This document shows, in pieces, positions 46,654 through 54,533 of a stretch of DNA of 64,000 nt. Source of the stretch: Stenotrophomonas rhizophila (GTDB lineage Bacteria > Pseudomonadota > Gammaproteobacteria > Xanthomonadales > Xanthomonadaceae); the NCBI RefSeq assembly GCF_007667275.1, contig NZ_VDQT01000006.1, forward strand, positions 1-64,000, given 5' to 3'. The notes beneath the pieces were generated by a model that was given only the letters and a program-made list of their open reading frames with translations, ran no database searches and was not told the origin of the DNA. Within the stretch, counting starts at the first letter, position 1, and every line of letters begins with the position of its first letter. Both the position numbers and the translations under genes were made by a program.

Positions 46654-48393
46654 ATGGCGCGAACCAGGCAACCCGCAACCCGCGACAACCTCGCCGAGGC
46701 CGTCGACGATGGCGATCCGCGTTTCGCCATTCCCGGCGCGCAGGCCCTGTCCAAGGGCCTGAGCCTGCTGACCCTGATCGCGGATGCGCCGCACCCGCTG
46801 CCGTTCGGCGAGCTGTGCCGCTATTCCGGGTTGCCCAAAAGCACGCTGCACCGGATCCTGCAGACCCTGATCGAATACCGTCTGGTCCGTGTCGACGAGG
46901 CCAGCCAGACCTACCGCCTGGGCACGCGATTGTTCGAAATGGCGCACCGGGTGTGGAGCGATTTCGACCTGCGCAGTGCGGCCGAACCCGAACTGCTGCG
47001 GCTGCGCGAACTGGCCCAGGAAACCACGCGGCTGGGCGTGCTGGAAGGCCGCGACATCCTGATCATCGACCAGCGCGACCACGTCCAGGCGATGCGCCTG
47101 GCCAACGGCGTGGGCAGCCGCCTGCCGGCGATGGCCACCTCGATCGGCAAGGCGATGATGTCGCATCGGCCGCCGGAGGAACTGCAGCGTTATCTCAGCG
47201 CTGCGCCACTGAGCGCGCTGACGCCGCATTCGATCCTCGACCTGGCTGAGCTGCAGCGCGAGATGGACCTGATCAAGGCGCGCGGGTATGCGGTGTCGGT
47301 GGAAGAGTCGGCACTCGGTGTGAGCGGCGTGGCCGCGCCGATCCTGGATCATCGTGGCGAAGCCATCGGCGCGGTCAGCATCAGTGGCCCGTCGTTCCGG
47401 TTACCGCTGGAACGCCTGCATGCGCTTGGCCGCGATGTGATCGAAGCGGCGCGGCGGATTGCCGGCAACGTGGGGGAAACCTTCATGTCGATCAGTACCT
47501 CGGTCACCCCCAGCCATGCCGTTGACCAGGACGTTCGCTGCGTGATCCCGCACAGCGCCTTCCTGGCCGAGAGTCCGCACTGGCTCGGCGACGGGCGTTC
47601 GCTGCTGTGGGTGGATATCCTCGCGCCATCGGTGAACGTCTCCAACCTGGCCACCGGCGATACCCGTACCACCCCGCTGGGCGAACTCGTCGGCGTGGTG
47701 GTGCCGCGCATCTCGGGCGGCTACATCGCCGCGACCCAGAGCGGCTTTCGCGTGCTGGACCTGCCGGGCGGCGACATGCAGCCGATTGCCGCGCCGCTGC
47801 ACATGAGCGGGCGGCGCTTCAACGACGGGAAGTGCGATGCGCTCGGTCGGTTATGGGCGGGCACCCTGGCGATCGACGCCGCGCCGGAACGTGGTGCCCT
47901 GTACCGGCTCGATACCAACGGCGTGCTCGACGAGATCGAAAGCGGCTTCCACATCTGCAACGGGCTGGGCTGGAGTCCGGACAACACGCGTTTCTACCTG
48001 GCCGATTCCGGGCGCCGCACGGTGTATGTGTACGACTACGCGCTGGACACCGGCAGCGTGTCGAACAAGCGGGTGTTCGCCACCTTCGCCGACTCGGAGG
48101 GCATGCCCGATGGCCTGGCGGTCGATGCGCAGGGCCATGTGTGGTGCGCGATGTGGGATGGCTGGGCGATCAAGCGACTGGCCCCGGACGGTACCGTGGT
48201 AAGGAGCATCGACCTGCCGGTACCGCGCCCGACCAACCTGGCCTTTGGCGGCGCGCAGCGCAGGACGCTGTACATCACCACGGCGCGGATCCGGCTGTCG
48301 GCGACCCAGCTTGCCGCGGCGCCATTGTCCGGCAGCCTGCTGGCACTGGATGTGGACGTGTCCGGCGCGCCGGTCGGCGGCTACGGCGGCTGA
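46654..48393 (+). CDS. IclR regulator fused to SMP-30/sugar lactonase
   Basis: 579 residues in one frame. Residues about 25-85 are the IclR winged helix (ALSKGLSLLTLIADA, LPKSTLHRILQTLIEYRLV), 95-270 the IclR effector domain (LPAMATSIGKAMMSH, SVEESALGVSGVAAPI). Residues about 295-575 are an SMP-30/gluconolactonase propeller with metal ligands Glu306 (AESPHW), Asn436 (HICNGLGWSPDN) and Asp486 (GMPDGLAVD); the Asn-Asp spacing of 50 equals that of human SMP-30. GGAAG is six bases before ATG 46654. The enzyme and its regulator are one protein; a dehydrogenase gene follows after one base. Confidence 0.92.
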   Translation: MARTRQPATRDNLAEAVDDGDPRFAIPGAQALSKGLSLLTLIADAPHPLPFGELCRYSGLPKSTLHRILQTLIEYRLVRVDEASQTYRLGTRLFEMAHRVWSDFDLRSAAEPELLRLRELAQETTRLGVLEGRDILIIDQRDHVQAMRLANGVGSRLPAMATSIGKAMMSHRPPEELQRYLSAAPLSALTPHSILDLAELQREMDLIKARGYAVSVEESALGVSGVAAPILDHRGEAIGAVSISGPSFRLPLERLHALGRDVIEAARRIAGNVGETFMSISTSVTPSHAVDQDVRCVIPHSAFLAESPHWLGDGRSLLWVDILAPSVNVSNLATGDTRTTPLGELVGVVVPRISGGYIAATQSGFRVLDLPGGDMQPIAAPLHMSGRRFNDGKCDALGRLWAGTLAIDAAPERGALYRLDTNGVLDEIESGFHICNGLGWSPDNTRFYLADSGRRTVYVYDYALDTGSVSNKRVFATFADSEGMPDGLAVDAQGHVWCAMWDGWAIKRLAPDGTVVRSIDLPVPRPTNLAFGGAQRRTLYITTARIRLSATQLAAAPLSGSLLALDVDVSGAPVGGYGG

Positions 48394-48394
48394 C

Positions 48395-49153
48395 ATGGCC
48401 CGGTACCCTTCGCTTGCCGGCAGGGTGGTGGTGGTCAGCGGGGGCGCGTCGGGTATCGGCGCGGCCATCGTGGAAGCGTTCGCGCTGCAGGGAAGCGCGG
48501 TGTGTTTCGTGGACATCGATGGCGAGGCGGCGCGACGCACGGTTGCCGCCCTGGTGGCGCGGGGCGTGGCGCCACCCGCGCACGCAATCTGCGACCTGCG
48601 TGATATCGAGGCATCGCTTGCGGCGGTGCAGGGGTTGCTTGCCGGGCGCACCCCGCATGCCCTGATCAACAATGCCGGCAACGACCAGGCCCAACCGCTG
48701 GGCGAGGTCAGCCCGGCCGATTGGGACGACCGCGTAGCGGTCAACCTGCGCCACCAGTTCTTCCTGGCCCAGGCCCTGTCCGCGTCGATGCGCGCGGCCG
48801 GGCAGGGCGCCATCGTCAATCTCGGCTCGGTGGCGTGGCGGATCGGGGTGGCCGGGGTGCCGGTCTACTGCACCCTGAAATCAGCGGTGGAAGGCCTGAC
48901 CCGAAGCCTTGCCCGGGAGCTCGGCGGCGATGGGGTGCGGGTGAATGCGATCGCCCCTGGATGGGTGCTGACCGGGCGCCAGCTGGCCAAGGCGGCCGCG
49001 GACCCCGGCAAAGCCGCGCGTTACCTGGAGCGGCAGTGCCTGAAGACCCATCTGCGCCCGGTGGACATCGCCGAGATGGCGTTGTGGCTGTGCGCCGACG
49101 AAAGCGCGATGTGCACCGGGCAGACCTTCACCGTGGACGGTGGCGTGGCCTGA
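48395..49153 (+). CDS. SDR dehydrogenase, XylB-like sugar 1-dehydrogenase
   Basis: 252 residues of the short-chain dehydrogenase family. NAD motif SGGASGIGAA near residue 15, catalytic Ser145 (NLGSVAW), Tyr158 and Lys162 (YCTLK). The pattern YPSLAGRVVVVSGGASGIG, NNAGND, VNLRHQFFLAQAL, QCLKTHLRPVDIAEMALWL and CTGQTFTVDGG closely follows what I recall of Caulobacter NAD-dependent D-xylose dehydrogenase XylB. It starts one base after the lactonase fusion stops, so the pair fits oxidation of an aldose to a lactone and hydrolysis to the sugar acid. The exact sugar is inference. Confidence 0.85.
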   Translation: MARYPSLAGRVVVVSGGASGIGAAIVEAFALQGSAVCFVDIDGEAARRTVAALVARGVAPPAHAICDLRDIEASLAAVQGLLAGRTPHALINNAGNDQAQPLGEVSPADWDDRVAVNLRHQFFLAQALSASMRAAGQGAIVNLGSVAWRIGVAGVPVYCTLKSAVEGLTRSLARELGGDGVRVNAIAPGWVLTGRQLAKAAADPGKAARYLERQCLKTHLRPVDIAEMALWLCADESAMCTGQTFTVDGGVA

Positions 49154-49203
49154 GCGGGCACCAGCCGGCGGAACGGCCGCTGTGGCACTGAATATGCGTT
49201 GAC

Positions 49204-49245
49204 TTGATCTGGGTCATGCGGGCTGCCTGCAGCCATGGCTACCGT
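49204..49245 (+). promoter_or_regulatory. FNR-type promoter of the copper oxidase operon
   Basis: Box TTGATCTGGGTCAT at 49204-49217 and TACCGT at 49240-49245; centres are 32 bases apart. The transcript would start about 26 bases before the membrane protein gene at 49278. Confidence 0.55.
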
Positions 49246-49277
49246 GCCCATGTTCCCGCCCCGTCAACGAGACCGGC

Positions 49278-49625
49278 ATGCCCACGCCTCGCCAACCCCC
49301 GATGCACACGCCCGGCCTTGACGAGGACATGTGCGTGCACATCTTCACCACCTCGGCCGCGATGATCGGGGTGTGCATGACCGTGGTCGGAGTGCTGCAT
49401 GTAGTGAGCGTGCTGCGCAAGGTCGACACCTTCGGCGACGACCTGTTGTGCATCAACTCGCTGATCTACCTGGCCTCCTGCCTGACCGCCTACTGGGCGC
49501 TGCGTACCCGTCGCCGCAAGCGCAACCGGGTACTCGAATGGGCGGCCGACTGGCTGTTCCTGATCGGGTTGGTCCTGAGCACGATAGCCACCGCATTCAT
49601 CACCTGGGCCGTCGCCGGCACCTGA
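49278..49625 (+). CDS. Small membrane protein ahead of the copper oxidase
   Basis: 115 residues with three hydrophobic segments (about residues 24-46, 60-75 and 89-112) separated by a basic loop RTRRRKRNR. Not recognised. Three cysteines lie in or near the membrane segments (MCVHIFTT, IGVCMTVV, LLCINSL, SCLTAY region), which may matter for metal handling. A second ATG at 49302 is possible. First gene behind an FNR box, 40 bases before the multicopper oxidase. Confidence 0.6.
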   Translation: MPTPRQPPMHTPGLDEDMCVHIFTTSAAMIGVCMTVVGVLHVVSVLRKVDTFGDDLLCINSLIYLASCLTAYWALRTRRRKRNRVLEWAADWLFLIGLVLSTIATAFITWAVAGT

Positions 49626-49665
49626 CGCCCCAGCGCCCTGCACCCGCCACCCTACAGGTACCGTC

Positions 49666-51246
49666 ATGGACGCCCCGACTGCTGCAGCACCTTTCCGCCA
49701 TCCGCACCGCCTGCACGACTTCTATGCCCTGGCCCTGCTGGCCGCACTGCTGTGGACCGGCGCCACGGTGGCGCAGGCGCCGGCCGAACGCAGCGCGCCG
49801 GGCGCACCCCTGCAGGCCCCGGTGGAGATCCGCTACGGCGCCGACGGCATCAGCAAAGGCACGCTGCGCGCGGCGATGTCGCCGGTGTCGGTGGGAGGAC
49901 AGCCCTACCGTGCGCTGGTGTTCAACGGCAGTTATGACGCGCCGCTGATCCGCACCCGCCCCGGCGGCACCATCGCGGTGACCCTGGACAACCAGATGGA
50001 TGAAAAGACCAACCTGCATTTCCACGGCATGACCGTGACCCCGCTGGATTCGGGCGACAGCATCTTCCGCGAGGTGGGGCCGCACCAGCAGGGGCTGTAC
50101 CGTTTCAAGCTGCCGCCCGACCACAGCCCGGGCGCGTACTGGTACCACAGCCACTTCCACGGTGGCGCCCAGCGCCAGGTCGAATCGGGCATCGCCGGCC
50201 CGATCCTGGTCGACGGCATCCTGGACCCGTTCCCGGAACTGAAGGGGATCCAGGAGCGTGTGCTGGTCCTGCGCAACTTCCAGAAGACCAGCACCGGCAA
50301 ACTGGCCAGCGCGATCGTGACCAGCGCGCCGTCCATCCGCACGGTCAACGGCCAGGCCGATCCGGTGATCGACATCCGCCCGGGCGAAACCCAGCTCTGG
50401 CACCTGCTCAACATATCCGCCAACCAGTACTTCCGCGTCCGCATCAATGGCCAGGACGTGCAGATCCTCTCGCGCGACGGCAACACCGTGACGAAAAAAG
50501 TGATGACCGATGAGCTGCTGATCGGGCCGTCGGCGCGCTTCAGCGTGCTGGTGGTGGGGCCGGCGATCGGCGACCATCCGGTCGAACTGGCCTTCGGCAA
50601 CACCGGTGCGGCCGGAGACCAGTACAAGGGCGCCCGCATTGCCACGCTGCGCTCGGCGGGCGCGCCGGTGCCGACCCGCGCCATCAGCAGCGCCTACCCG
50701 GCGGCGCAGGACCTGCGCAACGTGGCAGTCGCCAACGTCCGCCAGTTCGCGTTCCAGGACTCGCCCACCGACGGCGACGCCTTCATGATCAACGGCGAGC
50801 GCTTCGACCCGCGCCGGGTCAACACCACGGTCAAGCTGGGCGATGTCGAGGAGTGGCGGCTGTACAACCCCTCGCAGGAGCTGCACCAGTTCCACATCCA
50901 CCAGACCGATTTCCAGGTCGTGGCGATCAACGACAAGCCGGTGCCGTTCAGCGGCTACCGCGACACCGTGTTCATTCCCACGCGCGGCTCGATCACCCTG
51001 CGCATCCCGTTCCGCGATCCGGTCATGCTCGGAAAGTTCGTCTACCACTGCCACATCCTCGAACACGAGGATGGCGGGATGATGCAGGTGGTACAGGTGG
51101 TGCGGCCGGAAGACTACGAGCAGGCAGTGAAGCTGGCACCGCTGGGCGGCATCTACGGCGACAACCAGACCTGCAGCTACCTGCAGAACACCGGCCGTGA
51201 GTTCGTGCTGCCCACCAATGTGCAGCTGCCCGCGGAGGCGCGCTGA
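49666..51246 (+). CDS. Exported multicopper oxidase
   Basis: 526 residues of the three-domain laccase-like multicopper oxidases. All copper motifs are present: NLHFHG (His118, His120), YWYHSHFH (His161, His163), LHQFHIH (His407, His410, His412) and YHCHILEHEDGGMM (His461, Cys462, His463, His467 and the axial Met). A hydrophobic N-terminal segment (about residues 20-38, ALALLAALLWTGATVAQA) is a Sec-type signal; no twin arginine is seen, although an RLHD stretch precedes it. No Met-rich insert like CueO. Role may be copper or phenolic oxidation. Stop overlaps the next gene by one base. Confidence 0.9.
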   Translation: MDAPTAAAPFRHPHRLHDFYALALLAALLWTGATVAQAPAERSAPGAPLQAPVEIRYGADGISKGTLRAAMSPVSVGGQPYRALVFNGSYDAPLIRTRPGGTIAVTLDNQMDEKTNLHFHGMTVTPLDSGDSIFREVGPHQQGLYRFKLPPDHSPGAYWYHSHFHGGAQRQVESGIAGPILVDGILDPFPELKGIQERVLVLRNFQKTSTGKLASAIVTSAPSIRTVNGQADPVIDIRPGETQLWHLLNISANQYFRVRINGQDVQILSRDGNTVTKKVMTDELLIGPSARFSVLVVGPAIGDHPVELAFGNTGAAGDQYKGARIATLRSAGAPVPTRAISSAYPAAQDLRNVAVANVRQFAFQDSPTDGDAFMINGERFDPRRVNTTVKLGDVEEWRLYNPSQELHQFHIHQTDFQVVAINDKPVPFSGYRDTVFIPTRGSITLRIPFRDPVMLGKFVYHCHILEHEDGGMMQVVQVVRPEDYEQAVKLAPLGGIYGDNQTCSYLQNTGREFVLPTNVQLPAEAR

Positions 51247-52385
51247 TGAACGCCGTCAACCGAACGATGCTGCTGCTGGGCGTGAGTGCAGCGCTGGGAC
51301 TGGCATCCAGCGAGGCACGCGCCGACAAGGGCTATTATCCGAACCTGGGCATGGACTACAGCGCAGTGCTGCAGTACGACTACAGCCACGCCCTGGATGC
51401 ATCCGCACCGCGAACCACCACCGATTTCTACCCGGACATCCAGAGCAGCTTCTATGTCCGCTTCAGCCCGAACGACCAGCTGCGGTTGTCGACCGAATTG
51501 AATCCCATCAATCCACCGGACGCCGGCGAAAAGCGCACCTTCGGCGACGTCGGCCTGGTCATCAACGAGCTGAACTACTACAAGCTGACCCAGCACACCC
51601 AGCTGCAGGTGGGCAAACTGCAGGTGCCGTTCGGGCGCGCGATGGATGCGGCGCCGGGGCTGTACACCAATGATTTCGTATCGACCTATGACCTGGGCGG
51701 CATGCTGGGCGCGACCTATGCATACCGCTGGTTCGGGCAGAGGGTGGGCATGGTGCAGGGCGGGCTGAACCTGTACACCGCCGACACCACCGAACTCAGC
51801 CGGCCGTTCCTGCGCAGTGGCGGGCGCGCGCAGCGCTCGGACGGCGGCCCGGCCAACACCGGCAAGCTGGACTCGTACGCGCTCACCGTGAATTGGAATT
51901 CGATCCCTGCGCTGCCGTTCCTGGAACTGGAGGCCGGCTACATGCGTAACCGCGCGGGCGTGGCCCAGCCCGACACAGGTCCGGCCGACGACGAGGTGAT
52001 CCGCATCGTGTCGGCGCGCTATATCTGGGCCCCGGCCTCCAGCGCCGACCTCGACACCACGTTGCGCGGGCGCTACCTGGACGTCGTGCCGCTGGTGGAA
52101 TACGCCGATGTGCAGAATGAGGATGCGGTGGCAGGCAACGATACCCGCTACCTCACCACGTCGGTGACGGTCGATTACGGTCGCTGGGTATTCGGCGCCA
52201 CCCGCACCGACAAGCGGCGCCCGTGGGCGCCTGGCGCGGGCCGGCACGATTACCTCAACGAGCTGAGCATGGGCTATCGCGTCACCGGGCAGCTGACGAT
52301 GGCGTTGTCGGTTGGCAGCCAGGCACAGGCGGGGCAGGATTCCAACCTGGTCGGCTTCGCGCTGACCTATGAAGGAGCACATTGA
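51246..52385 (+). CDS. Outer-membrane beta-barrel (porin-like) protein
   Basis: 379 residues. Signal peptide (MLLLGVSAALGLASSEARA) followed by alternating amphipathic strands: YSAVLQYDYSH, SSFYVRFSPNDQLRLSTELN, QLQVGKLQVPFG, and a last strand LVGFALTYE. It resembles phosphate-selective-porin-type or DUF1302-like barrels, but I cannot assign a family. Starts on the stop codon of the multicopper oxidase (TGATG) and ends four bases before the SCO gene, so it is in the same operon and may serve substrate or metal passage. Confidence 0.7.
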   Translation: MNAVNRTMLLLGVSAALGLASSEARADKGYYPNLGMDYSAVLQYDYSHALDASAPRTTTDFYPDIQSSFYVRFSPNDQLRLSTELNPINPPDAGEKRTFGDVGLVINELNYYKLTQHTQLQVGKLQVPFGRAMDAAPGLYTNDFVSTYDLGGMLGATYAYRWFGQRVGMVQGGLNLYTADTTELSRPFLRSGGRAQRSDGGPANTGKLDSYALTVNWNSIPALPFLELEAGYMRNRAGVAQPDTGPADDEVIRIVSARYIWAPASSADLDTTLRGRYLDVVPLVEYADVQNEDAVAGNDTRYLTTSVTVDYGRWVFGATRTDKRRPWAPGAGRHDYLNELSMGYRVTGQLTMALSVGSQAQAGQDSNLVGFALTYEGAH

Positions 52386-52386
52386 G

Positions 52387-52977
52387 ATGCTGCGTGTACG
52401 CGGGCGCGTGAGGTTGCCGGTGCTGTCGTTGTCCTTGCTGCTGTTGGCAGCGCAGCCGGTGTGGGCGCAGGGCCCGGATCGAATCGGTGGTCCGTTCAGC
52501 CTCACTGACCAGGATGGGCGCGCGGTAAGCGACCGCACCTTCCACGGAAAGCCGGTGCTGCTGTATTTCGGCTTCACCAGCTGCCCGGACGTGTGCCCCA
52601 CGGACCTGGCACGCGTGCAGCACATTGCCACGCGGGTACGCAAGGCGGGCGGCCCGGCGATCACGCCGATCTTCGTCAGCATCGATCCGGCACGGGACAC
52701 GCCGGCGAAGATGAAAAGCTATGTCTCGGTCTTTGGCCCGGACATGGTCGGGCTCACCGGCACGCCCAGGCAGATCGCGGCGGTGACCGACGCCTACCAC
52801 GTGTACTACAAGAAGGTGCCCTACGGTACGCAGGGCCAGTACATGATGGACCACTCCACGTTCGTGTTCCTGCTCGACCGCACGGGTCGCTACGTGGATC
52901 ATTTCGGTCGCACCGCCGATGAGGCGAAGGTGGCCCGCCAGATCGCAGGCGAACTCGCAGCGCAGAAATCGCCGTAG
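52387..52977 (+). CDS. SCO1/SenC family copper chaperone
   Basis: 196 residues with a signal peptide (LSLSLLLLAAQPVWAQ), a thioredoxin fold, the copper-binding CPDVCP motif (Cys66, Cys70) and the third ligand His156 in MMDHSTFVF. SCO proteins load copper onto CuA or other copper sites. AAGGAG at 52372-52377 favours ATG 52387 over 52369. No cytochrome oxidase genes are nearby; its operon partner is a multicopper oxidase, which suggests copper delivery to that enzyme. The TAG stop is part of a REP. Confidence 0.9.
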   Translation: MLRVRGRVRLPVLSLSLLLLAAQPVWAQGPDRIGGPFSLTDQDGRAVSDRTFHGKPVLLYFGFTSCPDVCPTDLARVQHIATRVRKAGGPAITPIFVSIDPARDTPAKMKSYVSVFGPDMVGLTGTPRQIAAVTDAYHVYYKKVPYGTQGQYMMDHSTFVFLLDRTGRYVDHFGRTADEAKVARQIAGELAAQKSP

Positions 52978-52996
52978 CGCCACGCCTTGCGTGGCT
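52974..52996 (+). repeat. REP carrying the SCO stop codon
   Basis: GTAGCGCCACGCCTTGCGTGGC; the TAG of its GTAG head is the SCO stop codon. It lies between the SCO gene and the convergent small gene. Confidence 0.82.
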
Positions 52997-53085
52997 GTCC
53001 TGCACCGGTCGCATGCCTGGGTCCGGCGCAAACGGCAACGCGGCCCGGAGGCCGCGCTGCTGGGGGTGATGCCTAGCGGACCGGC

Positions 53086-53370
53086 TCAGGGCCGACCGTT
53101 GTTGTTGGCCACGTTCGCAGCCTGTCGCAGTTCCTGGTCGGCCTGGATCAGCAGTTGGCGTGCGCGTCCTGCATGCCCACCGAGGCGGGCGTCATTGTCC
53201 TGCTGGGCCTGCCCGACCAGCTGGTAGGCGGCCACGATGTGTTCCTGCGCGGCACGCAGATTGCCGTGTTCATTGCCGATGTTCACCACCGGCTCTTCGG
53301 CTTGGGCGATAACGGCCAGGGCAAGGGCGCCGAACAGGGCGAAGGGGGCGAGACGGGTCATGCGGTTCAT
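53086..53370 (-). CDS. Small periplasmic helical protein, unknown
   Basis: 94 residues. GGAG lies eight bases before the ATG at 53370. A signal peptide (MTRLAPFALFGALALAVIAQA) leaves a mature part of about 70 residues rich in Ala, Gln and Asn, predicted helical (AAQEHIVAAYQLVGQAQQD, RARQLLIQADQELRQAANVA). No family recognised. Preceded by a perfect FNR box, so it is probably made under low oxygen. It converges on the SCO gene. Confidence 0.7.
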   Translation of the reverse strand: MNRMTRLAPFALFGALALAVIAQAEEPVVNIGNEHGNLRAAQEHIVAAYQLVGQAQQDNDARLGGHAGRARQLLIQADQELRQAANVANNNGRP

Positions 53371-53427
53371 TCGAAATGCTCCGATAAGTGGGTTGCCGTG
53401 ATCCGCAATGGCGCGGACGGTGGGCAT

Positions 53428-53469
53428 ACGGTATCGGCGCCGTCGGCACCGCCACTTGATGTGGATCAA
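53428..53469 (-). promoter_or_regulatory. FNR-type promoter of the small periplasmic gene
   Basis: TTGATGTGGATCAA at 53456-53469 is a perfect match to the FNR consensus TTGAT-N4-ATCAA. On the reverse strand TACCGT (53428-53433) is centred 32 bases away. The leader would be about 51 bases. Confidence 0.65.
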
Positions 53470-53500
53470 GCGTAGAGAGATTGATCATGAATGCGATAAA

Positions 53501-53516
53501 CCAGTAGTTTTACTGG
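53501..53516. promoter_or_regulatory. Palindrome CAGTA-N4-TACTG, site 2
   Basis: CCAGTAGTTTTACTGG, 10 bases before a -35 element. It is followed by CTTTTT, so a weak terminator reading rightward is an alternative, but no rightward gene ends here. Confidence 0.5.
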
Positions 53517-53526
53517 CTTTTTCATA

Positions 53527-53568
53527 TTGCGGAACGGTGTTCCAATATCTAATATGGAACCGTGATCC
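53527..53568 (+). promoter_or_regulatory. Promoter with IclR-like operators upstream of fnr
   Basis: TTGCGG (53527-53532) and TAATAT (53550-53555) are spaced 17 bases. GGAACGGTGTTCC (53531-53543) lies between them and GGAACCGTGATCC (53556-53568) follows, centres 25 bases apart. The next rightward gene is fnr, about 200 bases downstream; nothing else is seen in 53570-53769, and short frames there have no recognisable product. Confidence 0.55.
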
Positions 53569-53769
53569 ATATGTTGGATTACGTGCACCGCCGACCCCTG
53601 CGGTGCCACTCCCGGCCAGCAGGCCGATCCGGCCGACCGGCAACACGCCTCCACGACGGCCCGCCTCATCGCTTTTGTTCTGCGCATCAGACAGGGGAAA
53701 GGCGGCAGGCATATCCAGTCCTGCCAGTGCCCGCATCCGGGCGATGTTCCAGTGCTGGAGTTACATGTC

Positions 53770-54519
53770 ATGGGTACGAGTTATGGTGCGCCGTCGGCGC
53801 GCTGCCGGCAGTGCGACTCCTGTCCGTTGGGAGCGGATTGTTTTCCCGGTTCCCTGGAGGCAGGCAGCCTGCACGAACTCGATGGCCTCATCGAGTACAC
53901 CGCCCCGGTCCACGCCGGCAGCTTCCTGTTCCGCCAGGGCGATCCATTCCAGTACATCGCGGTGATCCGCCTGGGCACGGTCAAGACCTATTCGATCGAC
54001 CGCGAAGGACGCGAGCAGACCCTGGGCTTCCACATGCCGGGCGATATCCTCGGGCTCAGTGCGATCGACGAGGAGCGCCATCCCTGCAACGCCGTGGCGT
54101 TGGATACGGTCACCACCTGTCGCCTGCCATTCCGCGTTGCTGCGTCGCTGTCGGCGCGCATGCCGCAACTGCAGGCCAAACTGTTCCGGCTGCTCAGCCG
54201 CGATATCGCACGCGCCACCCAGTTGTCGTGCAACAACAGCGCCGATGAGCGCCTCGCCGCGTTCCTGATCGGGATGGCCGACCGCATGGCGGCCCGCGGC
54301 TATTCGGCCAGCCGATGGCAGCTGACGATGTCGCGCATGGATATCGCAAGCTACCTGCGGCTGGCGCCGGAAACGCTCAGCCGACTGTTGCGCCGGTTCC
54401 AGGCCGAAGGCCTGGTCACCGTCGACGGCCGCGAAGTGGAAGTGCGCGGCCGCGAACGCCTGCTGGAGATGGCGTCGGTCGAAACGGACATGGACCACGC
54501 GCTCAGGGTCGCGGCATAG
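53770..54519 (+). CDS. fnr: FNR/ANR-type oxygen-sensing regulator
   Basis: 249 residues of the CRP/FNR family. Cys15, Cys18, Cys24 and Cys117 match the four Fe-S ligands of E. coli FNR (20, 23, 29, 122) in spacing, so a [4Fe-4S] oxygen sensor is predicted. The recognition helix APETLSRLLRRFQ (Glu201, Ser204, Arg205) has the FNR residues that read TTGAT. CTGGAG is nine bases before ATG 53770; the GTG at 53752 is less likely. Four FNR boxes lie within 13 kb upstream, so it probably controls its neighbours. Confidence 0.92.
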   Translation: MGTSYGAPSARCRQCDSCPLGADCFPGSLEAGSLHELDGLIEYTAPVHAGSFLFRQGDPFQYIAVIRLGTVKTYSIDREGREQTLGFHMPGDILGLSAIDEERHPCNAVALDTVTTCRLPFRVAASLSARMPQLQAKLFRLLSRDIARATQLSCNNSADERLAAFLIGMADRMAARGYSASRWQLTMSRMDIASYLRLAPETLSRLLRRFQAEGLVTVDGREVEVRGRERLLEMASVETDMDHALRVAA

Positions 54520-54533
54520 CGGTTGCCCGGCGC

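Noticed and set aside
53501..53521. Rho-independent terminator (CCAGTA stem then T-run)
   Set aside because: No rightward gene ends upstream of it, the stem is only six pairs, and the same palindrome recurs at another promoter without a T-run.
53485..53736. Reverse 83-codon frame in the fnr upstream region
   Set aside because: No recognisable family, no ribosome site, and its 3' part crosses the promoter and palindromes.
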